Counted from the first letter of the stretch, positions 21,561 through 33,476 are shown. The stretch is DNA of 64,000 bases from Kryptolebias marmoratus (GCF_001649575.2 NC_051443.1:14795021-14859020), one strand, 5' to 3'. Notes: generated by a model not told the origin, from the sequence alone. Program-made: numbers and translations.

Positions 21561-22871
21561 TTTCAAAGATAAAACAAGTTTATTTGTTTATAATTTTGCT
21601 CTGATTTTAAGTTTTATTTCTATCTCATTGTGGGTCTCAAGCTTTGACCCCTGTGTGCTCATTAGCTTAATAAAGTCATTACTATAAGAACAATAAGAAA
21701 ATACCACTTATTTTACAGCTTGCATCTGGAACATGGTTAAGTCGGGTGCAACAATATTTCCAAATTCTGTGTGAAATTTTTACCCACCTGATCATCATAC
21801 TGTATGTTTTAAAGGTCACAAATCAAGGTAAAAATGAAACTGAAACTGCTAGAGGGAAGGGTATCAGGACTGTACTGGATGTCACAGTCCTCCCTCATTT
21901 AGTGATGGTTATTCCAGTTGAACACAAATCTCTTTTTTTGTGTCTGTCAAATCATCTTTTTTATCCAGGCTTCAAAATGTCTCCTGTCCTTCATGTTTAT
22001 GTGGACTGGTAAATCTTGACATAAGTCTGTTCTCCCACTTGTCCTCTTGTGAGATTGTCCAGCCTCTTCTATATAAAAACAGTCTGTGTAAAGTTCTTGT
22101 GACACTCACATGCATACACAGCAATAATGAGTAAATATTTGTATTTTATTGTTAAACTTAAACAGCTGTGTCTCAAAATGGTACTGAGTTTGCTGTGCAG
22201 TTCAAATTTTACATTTAAAAGGAAAATCCTGTGAGCTACAGTATCTCAGACACTCTGGCCACATGCAGAATAACAAGATTGCTGTGCCTGTTATTCTTTT
22301 TTCTCTTGGTTGGAAGCATTTCTCTCTATTAAGAAGGCGCTTAAAACCTGTGGATACCCCAACTGGGCTTTTGTCAAGTCGGCATGAAAATCAAAAAAGA
22401 AACAGCACAATATCCAGTAGTGAGGGGGAAAAAAGGACAGAAGTAATAATGCCATTTTATATGAAGCCTGCATGTCAGAAAAAGTTGGAATTTTCTGCAG
22501 ACACAACATGCCATTTCAGACAAAAGACATGCACTTAAGACACAAGAAGACTTTCAGGAGAAAATCTTGGTTCACACCAACAATTCTATATAAATTAAAG
22601 ACTCTTAGATTTAATGCAAACATTTTATAAGAGAACAGAGCCAATTTAGGTAATAGGATAACATATTTGCAATTTTATTGTCACCACTTATGTCATGGCT
22701 AAATGTATAATAGCGTAATAGGGCCACTGAAGCAAGATGTTGGTGTTTCTGAGTTTTGAGATTAAAGTCAAAAGATTATTCCTAGAATGAAGTCACAATA
22801 GTGAGGAAAAAAAATGTAAAAATGGTGTTTCAAGACGAAGCCTGAGGAAGGAAACATTGTGCTCCAGAATC
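21561..22871. other. Non-coding stretch
   Basis: No gene is recognised. Plus frames at 21746-22012 and 22263-22538 (88 and 91 residues) have no recognisable domain. Confidence 0.5.
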
Positions 22872-22950
22872 TATCCATCCATCCATCCATTTTCTTTACA
22901 CGCTTCTCCATTCCGGGCCGCGGGGAGCTGGTGCCTATCCCCAGCAGTCC
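22872..22950 (-). mobile_element. 5'-truncated SINE/LINE tail with 9-bp target duplication
   Basis: The minus strand reads CCCCAGC-type core, then GATAGGCACCAGCTCCCCGC, GGAATGGAGAAGCG, and ends in AAAATGG(ATGG)n: the 3' end of the family also seen at 50860. TCCAGAATC flanks both sides (22863-22871 and 22951-22959). The 79-bp length shows severe 5' truncation, as expected from target-primed reverse transcription. The good match to the remembered consensus and the perfect duplication suggest a fairly young insertion. Confidence 0.8.
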
Positions 22951-23692
22951 TCCAGAATCCAAACATGTTTGTTTCATTGTTTAGATATTATTGTGGCCTA
23001 GGGTTATGGGTGCACTTTTACTGAGTAAACTACAAAATGACAACAGGAAGCATTTTATTCGATTCAGTACAAGGTGCAGTTTACTCCCACTGCAATGGAA
23101 CCTGTGACTTACAGAACTTCCTTTAGTCCTTCACAATAAAAGTCTTGACTGTTGACCTCAAAATAGTCTAAACATCAGAAGTTATAAAAATAACTCGTCA
23201 TTTACTGTTCATCAGTAAAGCTCATACTGCAGCCTAGACGACCAGAAATGATAATAGTTTTTAGAAGTCGACACTGCATATGTTTGAAACTGTTAATATG
23301 ACTAATTAAAAGAAGATCTATGAGTTCTGCAGCTGCAGGAGTAATAAAGACACCCTATTGGACTGGTTCAAATAAAATGCTTTCTCTTGTTGTTTTGTTT
23401 TTTAACTAGTAAAAGGTCACCCATAAACCTTGGCTACAATAATAATAATAAATGGTATACATACAGTGTTCTAAAACACGAGGCGATTTGATCTTTCAGG
23501 AAAACACTATTTCAGTATCTTTCTCAACATTTTGACTTTGTTCTCAACAATTTGACTTTGAAACTCAAAAACAACAACAAAACAATCTTCCTCCTATTTC
23601 TTTCTTTTTTTCTTTTGAGTGGTTCCATTCCATTATATGAATGCATTTCAGTTATACAGTACATTCCCAAATGATAGCTACTTTTTTTCTTT

Positions 23693-23694
<2 letters not shown>
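22951..23694. other. Non-coding stretch with a 20-bp tandem duplication
   Basis: Nothing coding. TTCTCAACATTTTGACTTTG at 23521-23540 is repeated with one mismatch at 23541-23560. Confidence 0.5.
23521..23560. repeat. 20-bp tandem duplication
   Basis: Two adjacent 20-base copies differing at one base. Confidence 0.95.

Positions 23695-23723
<29 letters not shown>
23695..23723. repeat. Poly-T run of 29
   Basis: A long T homopolymer preceded by CT-rich sequence. Its length in the assembly may be inaccurate. Confidence 0.9.
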
Positions 23724-23725
<2 letters not shown>

Positions 23726-24604
23726 TTTTTAGTGACCAGAAAGGAATATAACATCAATATCTGTCCTCCATGTGGAACAAAGCCTGGAGCTTTCATGGAA
23801 TCAGTGCAGAGAGCACCTTTCAGTTATGGTTCACTACCCTGATATTGCTTTTTTAGTGTCATTTAGCAACAACAGGGAATGGAGCTCAGTTCATTGTTTG
23901 ATTCTTGGGAAACCTAAGCTGGATATTTGGCTTCAGTATCTTACCTCTTATCATTTAATACTCTTTGTGTACGGCCCTGAAGAGATATCTGCCATCTCTT
24001 CTTAGCATACAAATCCCATTAATTTCTCTCCAGTTATTACTGGCTAAGTTTTGGAGGCATGAAACCTGCAGCAGGTTTGTAACATAATAAGCATATCAGT
24101 ATGAACTGTCTATTGTTGTGCATGCTAAATTGATCATTATTTTAAAGCTATTCCCATAGGTTTTGCAGTTCTTTGTAAAACATTTGCAGATTTATTTTTA
24201 CATTTGCATATATAGTATCTGTATGCATTCTTAGCTTAGGGATTTTTTTTTACATTATTTTAATTAATCTGGAATTCAGAAAAAAATTAAATATAAACTC
24301 CTAAAAGAATTTAGGGAGTTCATGTTTATTAGCAGTTTTGCACCTAATAAAGTGCAAAATTAGTCTTTTAAGTAATTATCATTGGTTTTTGATAATTTTG
24401 ACCAAATCAAAAGGTATCGATTCATTTCTGAAAACTAAGGATTCACAAACATTGTGGTGTAGGCAACTTAGGAGCCCGTCTACACTACATTTTATATATA
24501 TATAGCACATAATAATAGTGGGCATGTGTGAAATCAGCTGCTGTGCCATTTTTTCAAGACTACACATACATATCAAAAATGGAGATTGTTTATTCATTTA
24601 TTCT
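23724..24604. other. AT-rich non-coding stretch
   Basis: Nothing is recognised. Confidence 0.5.
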
Positions 24605-25030
24605 TCTCAGATATGGTTGATTCCCTTCCCTGTCTTGCAATTGTGTAATTTCAATTAAGTTTAAGCCCTTGTTTATGCTACCTGAGTTTAGTTTTGGTTA
24701 ATTGTCTTTACAATACCTACAATTTACCTAGTCAGGGAATTGCAACTCTTTCCAGCTCATCCAAAAAAAAAAAAAAAGCGGGCTTATTCTTACGCCTTCT
24801 TTAATACTAGTGATATGTCGTTTGCAAATAAACTGCCTCCTAATGAGAGCCACTTGCCATCTGCAAGCAAAATTTATTTTTCCTCTTTTTGCTAATCAAT
24901 GCAACACTTGACATTGCTCATAACTAGATTGATAATCAGATGCAATAACATACAACAATTACACTATGAATTGCACCCCCCTTTAATAATCTAATGACAT
25001 AATCCTTGTATGTTATTTAACCTGACTGGT
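24605..25030. other. Candidate conserved non-coding block rich in homeodomain-type sites
   Basis: Contains many TAAT-type motifs (TTTCAATTAAG, GGTTAATTG, TCCTAATGAG, AATAATCTAATG), CTTTAATA-like motifs and a CAATGCAACAC phrase. The one simple repeat is a 15-A run near 24763. No open frame. It is a plausible developmental enhancer, unverified. Confidence 0.3.
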
Positions 25031-25187
25031 TACATATAGCAGGACATCAACACAGTTTTGACAAATGTTAAGCACTGTTCTAGTGAGGGAAGAAGGGAGG
25101 GCAGAAGATTTTACAGATGGAAGCTGGCTTTCATTGCTTGCTTATGAGCCAGTACATGAAGCTGTTTTTGTTTGTGAATGAAACATA
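25031..25187. other. Spacer ending in the TA target of a Tc1-like element
   Basis: Nothing recognised; TA at 25186-25187 is the left target-site copy. Confidence 0.5.
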
Positions 25188-26662
25188 CACTGAACAAAAA
25201 TATAAATGCAACACTTTTATTTTTGCTTCCATTTTTCATGAGCTGAACTCCAAGATCTAAGACTTTTTCTATACACAAAAAAGGCATTTTTCTCTATCAA
25301 ATATGATTCACAGATTTATGTAAATCTATGTTAGTGAGCACTTCTCCTTTGCAGAGATAATCCATCCAACTTACAGGTGTGGCATATTAAGAGCCTGATT
25401 AGACAGCATGATTATTGTGCAAGTGTGCCTTAGGCTGGCCACTAAAAAGGCCACTCTAAAGTGTGCAGTTTACTTTTACTTTATTGGGGGGGGGCAATGT
25501 TGGTACACTCCTTTTTAATAGCTGTGCAAAGTTGCTTGATATTGTCAGGAACTGGAACACACTATCGTATACGCCGATCCAGAGCATCCCAAACATGTCC
25601 AGTGAGCATGCTGGCCACGCAAGAACTGGGATGTTTTCAGCTTCCAGGAATTGTGTACAGATCCTTGCAACATGGGACCGTGCATTATCATGCTGTAGCA
25701 TGAGGTGAGGGCCATGGATAAATGGCACAACAATGGACCTCAGGATCTCATTACGGTAACTCTGTGTAGTCAACATGCCATCAATTTCCCATACCATAAC
25801 CCCACCGTCACCATGGACCACTTGGTTGACATCAGCAAACCACTCACTCACACAACGCCATACACACAGTCTGCCATCTGCCCTGTACAGTGAAAATTGT
25901 GATTCCACCGTGAAGAGAACATCTCTCCAATGTGCTATATGCCATCAAATGTTAGCATTTGCTAGCTCAAGTCTGTTACAATGACAAACTGCAGTCAGGT
26001 GGACACCTTGATGTGGACAATGAGCATGCAGATGAACTTCCCTGAGACAGTTTCTGATAGTTTGAGCAGAACCTTATTGGTAATGCCAACTGATTGTTGC
26101 AGCAGCTGTCCGGGTGGCTGAGTGGATCACAGACGATCTTGGAGGTAAAGATGCTGCATGTGGAGGTCCTGGGATGGTGTGGTTACACGTAGTCTACAGT
26201 TGTGAGGTTGGTTGGATGTACTGCCAAATTCTCTGAAACACCTTTGGAGATGACTTATAGTAGATAAATGAACATTCAGTTAACAGGAAACAGCTCTGTT
26301 GGACATTCCTGCAGTCAGCATGCCAATTGCACGCTCCCTCAAAACTTGCGACATCTGTGCCATTGTGCTGTGTGATAAAACAGCACATTTTAGAGTGGCC
26401 TTTTTATTGTGGCCAGCCTAAGGCGCACTTGTGCAATAATTATGCTGTCTAATCAGCATCTTGATATGCCACACCTGTGAGGTGGATGGATTATCTCAGC
26501 AAAGAAGTGCTCACTGACACAAATTTATACAAATTTGTGAACAATATTTGAGAGAAAAAGGCCTACGTATTGTGTACTTAGAAATAGTCTTAGATCTTTG
26601 AGTTCAGTTCATGAAAAATGGGAGCAAAAGAAGAAGTATTAAGTTTATATTTTTGGTCAGTG
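25188..26662 (-). mobile_element. Tc1-like transposon with long inverted repeats, inactive
   Basis: Seen: the left end starts CACTGAACAAAAATATAAA and the right end reads back as CACTGACCAAAAATATAAA, with TA on both outer sides (25186-25187 and 26663-26664). Pairing between the ends extends inward for about 280 bp, including GCCACTCTAAA near 25450 against TTTAGAGTGGCC near 26389. Total length 1475 bp, close to a full Tc1 element. The transposase gene runs on the minus strand and is broken. Confidence 0.93.
25456..26363 (-). pseudogene. Tc1-like transposase, degenerate
   Basis: DDE transposase of the Tc1/mariner superfamily; an intact enzyme binds the element ends through N-terminal helix-turn-helix domains and inserts the element at TA. 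The minus-strand start is the ATG at 26361-26363. Its frame reads MAQMSQVLRERAIG and stops after 27 codons. The longest remaining frame (25456-25908, 150 residues) covers the catalytic domain. The first catalytic Asp is replaced: TVESQFSLYRADGR where a D is expected before ES. The second Asp is kept in LMLQHDNARSHVA. The block with the third catalytic residue (normally a PIEHVWD-like motif) is lost to a deletion of roughly 14 bases after SLDM, which also shifts the frame. About ten residues are missing after GGVMVW. Several independent lesions make it clearly dead. Confidence 0.92.
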
Positions 26663-27616
26663 TATTACTCCCTGCCTTTTGTCTCCCTGTCCTGTATTCA
26701 TCTCCTTCCATCAGTCTTGTGAAAATCATAGGAAATTGTATTTTATGTAGGGCTGTTAATGCAATTGTGATTTATATTCTGTTTAAATTAAAATTTTAAT
26801 GGTAATATAAAGTAGTAGTAGTAGTAGTAATAGTAGTAGTAGTAGTAGTAATAGTAGTAGTAATTTTTTCACATTATTAACAGTTCTTTATAGATTTTAT
26901 TTTCTTACAAAGCTTTGTGTTTCTCAAATTGAAATAAAGCCCCGGGTTAAAACAACATCGTTTAGTTCACAGCTGCAGCTGATCCATATAAATTGTGTTG
27001 GCAGCAATGCTTTGCAGGGCTTCATTCAAAACATACTTCTGTTTCTAAGAATCCAAGTTCCTAAAATATCTACTTTTGTTTGTCACCTAAACCAGTGTGA
27101 ACATTTGCCTGAAGTTAATGTCTTTTTGTTATGTTCCAACAGTGGCACATGACTGACATTCAAAAATACTTTTTACTTTAAAACAAAATGGCCAGTCCCT
27201 TGGATCTGTGGGTTGCTTTAGTTAGGGTTCTTCTGTTGTAAAGGCTCAGAGGACTGTTAATAGTTTGGTTCTAGTCATTAAGTTTGCTGTTTTAATTTGT
27301 AAAGTAGCTGACTTTAAGAAACCAAGAACGGTTTTATATTGGATTTAATGATAAAAGTTTTGATGCATTTAGCCAGTCTTGCCAATGATAGTTGTATAGT
27401 GATGAGAGTACTATAAGTGGTGCATAGGAAAACAAGAATATCGATGTCCAGTGTGGTACATGGAGAAAGTACTTCTTGGCACATAAATTTAGGTTTGCAG
27501 GGTCATTCTCACTGAATTGAAGTTACTGATATGGACTACTTTTTTATTTTCCACCATACTGATATGTTAATGTGTAAATGTGAGTGGATGATGAACCTCT
27601 TGCTGCTGTTATTGAA
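26663..27616. other. AT-rich non-coding stretch
   Basis: Nothing coding. It contains the (AGT)n at 26811-26862. The phrase AGGGCTGTTAATGCAATTG near 26750 faintly resembles a DNA-transposon end, too weak to call. Confidence 0.5.
26811..26862. repeat. (AGT)n microsatellite
   Basis: AGT/GTA units with two AAT interruptions. Confidence 0.95.
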
Positions 27617-27712
27617 AGGTGAAATACACTCCGGACAAATTGCATGTTTGTCCCAGGGTCAACATTGATGAGACAAACATCTACTGCCAGTTAAGAATCA
27701 CCAGTTGACCTG
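27617..27712 (-). repeat. Teleost SINE/LINE-tail fragment, minus strand
   Basis: GAAATACACTCCGGACAAAT, then AGGGTCAACATTGATGAGAC and TCACCAGTTGACCTGACCC are the reverse complement of the common fish repeat segment that includes the ctctaaattg and gactggcgac-type phrases. It is moderately diverged. Confidence 0.6.
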
Positions 27713-28065
27713 ACCCTCACTCACCACCACATCATGGTGACGCGCACGCAGATAAATTTCATGTTTGTGTTTGTATATAAGCCCATGCTTTTCATTCACT
27801 GTGACAGCGCTGTCTGAGCTGCAGCGATTATCATGGGAGCAAGTCTAAGTTCATGAGTGCCTCGTGGGGATGCGACTTTAATGTTAACTTCACTTATTTG
27901 TCAGACATGTCTCCAACTGGCACCCTGACCTTAATCTGGCACACACAAACTGAGAACTCACGTCAGTGTGCAGACACTCCATCTCTCTCAGATGCAACAA
28001 CAAGTTTCAGTACATGATATCTGGAGTATGGATAACCATTTTCAGTCATGACAGTTCACATGAAC
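27713..28065 (+). other. Promoter-like or regulatory block
   Basis: TGACGCGCACGCAG (27732-27745, CpG-containing) lies upstream of TATATAAG (27774-27781), with CATTCACTGTGACAGCGCTG about 20-40 bases further on and an ATGG-context ATG near 27834 that opens only a very short frame. The arrangement is what a small TATA promoter would look like, but nothing downstream is a recognisable first exon. Low confidence. Confidence 0.25.
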
Positions 28066-28413
28066 TGTGATGCTCTTGCATTGACAGTAACAATTCACAT
28101 CTCAATGTGCTTTGACTGTTGTGAGTCAAGTCAGCTAATGCAACCAGTAATAATCTGACAATATTTGTTTTTAACTTCAGTCACAAATACATGTACTGAT
28201 TTTGTGGTTTTAAGTTTAAAAGTAAAGAAGTCTTATGAAAATAATCTAGTTTTAGAATTGAAATAAAAAAGGATGATGTACAAAAGTGTCAATGCCATTG
28301 ATTTGAAAAAAAGGAAAACATCCTTCAGACATTGCGGGGTGAAAATAAGATTGATGAAAGACATTAATTTCTAACCAAGGCATTTGCATGCTGTAAGACT
28401 ACTTTAGAGTGTT
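28066..28413. other. AT-rich non-coding stretch
   Basis: Nothing is recognised. Confidence 0.5.
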
Positions 28414-28460
28414 GTGTTGTGTGTGTGTGTGTGGAGGGGGGGGGGGGGGGGGGGGGGGGG
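28414..28460 (+). repeat. (GT)n followed by a run of 25 G
   Basis: GT repeats to 28433, then 25 consecutive G (28436-28460). A run this long can form G-quadruplex DNA and is hard to sequence, so its true length is uncertain. Confidence 0.95.
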
Positions 28461-28775
28461 ACTCAAAACGTCTGAATATGCCTGGATTCTCCACATGTCA
28501 ACAAGCAGTACGCAGCAATCAGCAGCAGCCATACAAAGCCTTGCTTCAGGAAAAGTCAGAGCCTGTCAGCTGGAAGGATCAGTAACTAGGATTTCGAGCC
28601 TGGCCCCTTACAGCAGACCTGTTAGCATGCCTCGGGCATTGCATCATTACTTTAACCCCATGTCAGCACTCACTCATTTTGCAGCACAGAACCCAATATT
28701 TGTACTTAATGACTCTTGTGCAAGAATATCTGTAAAGGTTTGCATTGCTATTTAAAATAAAGGGCACTATCTGGA
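28461..28775. other. Candidate conserved non-coding block
   Basis: Non-repetitive and less AT-rich. The open plus frame at 28414-28755 starts in the G run (poly-Gly) and shows no domain, so it is not called as a gene. It could be regulatory. Confidence 0.25.
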
Positions 28776-29635
28776 TCTATTTCAGAATTTTTGCATCTTT
28801 TTTAGGTTGAGGACTGGGTAAATCCCCTTAAATCCAACAAATAAATAAATAAATAAAGCAAAATCATAACAGCATTGAATAAGATTGGGTTACTGTCCCA
28901 CTCAAAGCACATGCATGTCTCTGTCCAAGATCTGCTAAACAGGCACAGAATCTTTTGTAAGACAAAAGTAATTTTTCTCCTGATACGTAGACTGTCTGAA
29001 GAAGAGCCAACAAATCTGTCCACAGGGGAGCCACTGGCTTTATTTCTGTGTCTTTATGAAAACAGAGAATGCATAGCCGCTGTCACTGATGTCACATTCA
29101 ATGCCTGTTAGAACACAGTTATAAAAGACTCCAAATGCACACATTTTGAATGAAAAACTGCACCAATTATAGCATGCTACATGGACTGCAGAGCAATGCA
29201 CTGCATATTCAGTTTTATTTCTAGAATATATAGAATGAGATTTAGGATAATTTTACAAATTACTCACAAAAAACTGCCTACTGTTTGCCGAAATGTGGTT
29301 TGAGTTCAAGTTATTCTTGAGTTAAAACTTGTTGAAAAGCAACATGTCCACACTAACAAAAAGGTTTAAGCCATAAGGATGTGACATTGAGTTAAAAAAT
29401 GAAACTATTTGTCCAAAAGTTCTAAGCAATTAGGTTTTAAAAATATTAGATTTTAACGCATACATCGTGAAGTTGGGATGAAGTAGTAAATGAAGTATAT
29501 TACCAGAACTGCACATAGAGTAAACTGATATTGATGTGAAGTAGGTTTGAGTAAGGCAAACTGACCAGCTGCAAAACATGCGTGCAAACATTCCAAATCT
29601 AAATTAACTCAAGTTTTTCCTAGTCTAGCTGCATA
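28776..29635. other. AT-rich non-coding stretch
   Basis: Contains (AAAT)n at about 28841-28858. Nothing else is recognised. Confidence 0.5.
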
Positions 29636-29870
29636 TGAAGCTTCAACTTCTAAATGCACGTGGCTTGGCCTGGACAGCCCACTGGTGAAAGTGCTGGTTA
29701 CTGCCAATTGCCCATTTACAGAGAAAATTCACCAACTCCATCACCAGAGTCATATTCAGACCTAAAGAGGTTATTGCCAGGTTATCTTGGCAGAGGTACT
29801 GACTTTGATGGATCTACAGATATTTTGCAGCCTCTGGTTTCTATGTGGCCGGTGTGTTAATGGCCTCACA
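29636..29870. other. Less AT-rich block, unrecognised
   Basis: Non-repetitive. A 68-residue plus frame (29654-29860) has no family resemblance. It could be regulatory DNA. Confidence 0.2.
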
Positions 29871-31609
29871 CAATCATTCCCAACCACACATTTTTTTCTT
29901 CTCTTTTTAGTCATCTACAAAACATGACTATAGGACAATACTGACCCATGCTGGCTGAACAGTTGCAGATATGTCTAGTGTGCAGAAGATAATTTCATTT
30001 TGTCTGGTTTATAGGTTTTTGAAACCTTTTATTCTTGAATTGTATTGAGTGTGACTCTTTTCATGTCCTATAGCAAAAAAAAAAACAAAATGGAAAAAGT
30101 TCACAAAGCAGCCACCATTTATACTACTCATTCAATATTTATTTATCTAATTAAAAACAATTCCAAGTTAAGGCCCAAGATCTAAAAACTTTCAGTGCAT
30201 CGAGGATGAATTTCTCTTTGCAAAAAAGCTCGATTTGTTGCTGTGGGTATCATATTATTCACCAGTCTAACTCTTTGAGCCTGCCATCACTTTTAAATCT
30301 TGATTTACTAGTAGCAGACAATAATGAAAAAAAAAACACCATTTTCAGAATAAAAATGTATTAAAGGCTAAAAAAACGACAAGATTATACCTTCTGCTGT
30401 GTGTCATGAAGTGTTTAGACTGAAAAGCAGATTAAATTGTTATCCTTGCAATTATTCAACTTAATTACGACTGCTACGGGCTAACCCAGCATACTGCTCA
30501 TCTGTCAAGCATCCTATAACTCCATCTATCGTTTTGTGCCTGTGCTTTAAAATCAGACCTGAGGATTTGGAAAAAAAGAAGGGATTTAACAGCTTGAGGC
30601 TGTCATTCGTATTCTGATACTGCATCAACACTTTTTTTTTACTTTCTTTGTATTTTGAGTGAATGATGTTCACATTGCCAAGGTTGTGTTTGTAGTTGCA
30701 TTTTTCTGTTAAAAAATACCTTTATTCAAATGCTTTTAATTTTTGTCTGGATAATCTGTGGAAACAGACACCTGTGTTTTAAAGGGTTTTTGTCTTTTTC
30801 GTTTTTTTGTAATACTGACAAGCTACATTTAATTGTGTGTGAAACATCACATCTTATTTTTTCTTTGATTTGCGACAAGAAAAATTAAACTTTTTCATAA
30901 GTCATTCCTTTCTCTTTGTTGTTTCCAATTCATGTAGTATGATAAGAAATGAAAATAAGCTGTCCTGTGTAGCCTTTATTGGTTGCTTCTTGGTATCACA
31001 GGCGGTTTTAAAGGGTAGAGTACTTTTCTTATCCAGTTTCTTGTCAGCATATTGTTTCAGTGTGCTGAGGCCACTGATGCATTAAAGTATTTTACAGGTT
31101 CCTGGCTCCTGTATGTTTTTTAAATTAATTAATGTTATGCAGTTTCCTGCTTATAGTATGTAAATGCTCCATTTTAAAGATTTTTTTCTAATAATACTTT
31201 TTGTTATAACCAATCTTTTATTTATTTAAATACATATATATATATATTTATACATTCTTTTTTCACTAGAGAACAAAACTTTGATTGTTTGTTTTTATTC
31301 ATATAAAAAGGAACTAGGAAGGACTGAGGTGAGATAAAGCCGTCTTCCTCAGTCTTCATTCTTGGGGCACACTGTCATGCATGTTTTATCTGAGTTTCTG
31401 CTCCAACATACCCAGTATAAAGGAAAGAAATGCTTCAACGGGTGGTTCCGAACTTATCCAGAAGCCTGGTATTATTCCATCATCAGGACAAAAAGATTTC
31501 AGGTTTAACACTGCACTTCTTGGGTTCCCAGGATTACACCTGAAAACTTTAAAGTAAACCAAACTGGCATTGTAAATTGCTCTTTCATTTACTTGTGACT
31601 GTATACCGC
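29871..31609. other. AT-rich non-coding stretch
   Basis: No gene is recognised. Short (TA)n near 31232, and A- and T-runs elsewhere. Confidence 0.5.
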
Positions 31610-31690
31610 TGTGGTGTCAAGGTTAGCACTGTTGCTCCACAGTGGGTTTTCTCCAGGTAGTTTCTTGTCAGTACCCCAAAGCTGATGAAG
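31610..31690 (+). repeat. Teleost SINE/LINE-head fragment, degenerate
   Basis: GGTTAGCACTGTTGCTCCAC joined directly to AGTGGGTTTTCTCCAGGTAG and CCCCAAAG matches the head of the same SINE/LINE family, with the middle (normally a ctgggttcgaatcc-like box) deleted. Confidence 0.5.
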
Positions 31691-32778
31691 CTGGTTTCCA
31701 AAACAAATAAATGGCAAACTCTTTTCTTAACGCCTCTGTTGCATTTATTAAAAAAAAGTTTAATAAAGTGAACAAAAAAAAAGCTAAATATTTACGGAGC
31801 AATTCAACCTCGAATCTGAGTGACAATGTTTTATAGATGACATGTCTGAAGTGCTGCAGGCAAGATGAGCGCTTTGAAGCTTTGTGTTACAGAAACTATG
31901 TGATCTTCGACTGTCTTTAACCAAGGTCTACAGTGGAAAAGACGTCATCTGAATAAAACAATATGCTGCTCAAAAAAACATCTTATATAACAGGAAATGT
32001 TTCTATATATACTGTTACCATTTGATATGGACAGATATTGTTTGCTCACAATAAGATAAATGGTTTCCTTTAGTGGACAAGATGCATCATTTTATTAAGA
32101 GTTTTTTCCCCAATGAGTACTTTCAGATTGAGTTGGTTTGAAAATGTACATCTTTAGTTCATCTTAGATCAGTTCAGAAGCAGGGAAATCACCAGAAGAA
32201 CTATGTTCACTGACAGCAGTTATTGTTTTATGCAGTGATTTCCAAAAGAACACTGTAAACATTTTTATTATAACCATTTTTGTTCATTTTTGGCATATTT
32301 TCAGGGAAAAGTCCTAAAAAATTTTCATATTTAGAAAAAAATGGCAATTCTTTGCCATTATATGCCAGGAAACATTTTTCACAAATTGAAAAAAGCTCCT
32401 ATTAATACATAATCAGTTTAATAATTTATTTGTTTATTTGTAATTTTTTTTTGCTTTTTTTTGCCCCAGCATGCTTACTGTATGAGTTAGAGTAAAATAA
32501 TGTTTGAACATGTGCTTAATAATCTACAAACTGATGGGCTGTGCAGTTTAACAAAGAAACATGACATATGGTGCAATGAATCATATTAGCTCAATTGATT
32601 AGATTTGATTTACAGTGGGTAGAGATCTTCTGCGCTGCCCTGCAGTCCTATAGACATCAAATATATGCGTCCATACTGACATTATTCATGAAGCTGAAAA
32701 ATGAAGCGATGATGAATGACTGGACTGCTCATTTATGCAAGCACACGCATTCATACATAAAGGGACAAGCACCCATAT
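31691..32778. other. AT-rich non-coding stretch
   Basis: Nothing coding. An 8-bp hairpin AATGGCAA-TTCT-TTGCCATT lies near 32340. Confidence 0.5.
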
Positions 32779-32838
32779 CACTCTCTCTCTCACACACACA
32801 CACCCTACACATGGACACACACGCACACTGCACACATA
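32779..32838. repeat. (CT)n(CA)n compound microsatellite
   Basis: CTCTCTCTCT runs into CACACACACACAC, then degenerate CA-rich sequence to 32838. Confidence 0.95.
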
Positions 32839-33180
32839 GACTGCTTTGAAACCTGTTCACTGAGACCAAGACAGAACAGCTCTCTCCATTTAATCAACAC
32901 AAGCTTGAAAAAACGACAGCATTTTCACTTTCTTTTAGTCTGTTTTCCACTCTTCAGTGATTTTTTTTTAACTTCTGTGCAAGAGAGAACATATTATCAC
33001 TATGAGATGCAACATATGTTACAAAATAAGTGGTTGACTGAAGGGTTTTCTGATAACTTTTGCAATCATTTGCTTCAGTGTGGCTTAAAGCATGTATAGA
33101 TCATCAGAAAATGATGACGAAACAGGAGAGTTAGAGGGGTAAGTTGCAATAAACCTAATTAAGATAGACCTGAGACTGGG
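32839..33180. other. Non-coding stretch
   Basis: Nothing is recognised. Confidence 0.5.
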
Positions 33181-33476
33181 TGCTAGTGGTGGAAAGGCAG
33201 CTTTCCATTTTCTAAAGCCAGGCCATGTTGTCATGACCAGGACCATCCACATGTTCAGAGAATTGTGGAGGTGCAGTTTGTGTCACTGGTGTTTTCAGGT
33301 GCATGAACTGTTGTGCACCACATGGCATTTGTGTACCCAGTGCTGTGCATTCCAACCTTGGCACTGTTTTATACTCCAGACATGTTCCTCCACCCACACA
33401 CCGCTCTGCTACTCAGGAGATCTGGAATGAACCACCTCCACCACCCACCCAGCAGCCCTCTAACAAGTAGCCGTGC
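33181..33476. other. Less AT-rich block, unrecognised
   Basis: Non-repetitive. Short open frames occur on both strands (33212-33397 minus, 33233-33430 plus) with no recognisable family. CCACC-rich near its end. Confidence 0.25.

Noticed and set aside
26740..26775. AGGGCTGTTAATGCAATTG phrase like a DNA-transposon end
   Set aside because: No matching opposite end or target duplication; the similarity is too short.
28414..28755. 113-residue frame starting with poly-glycine
   Set aside because: The glycines come from the 25-G run; the rest has no family resemblance.
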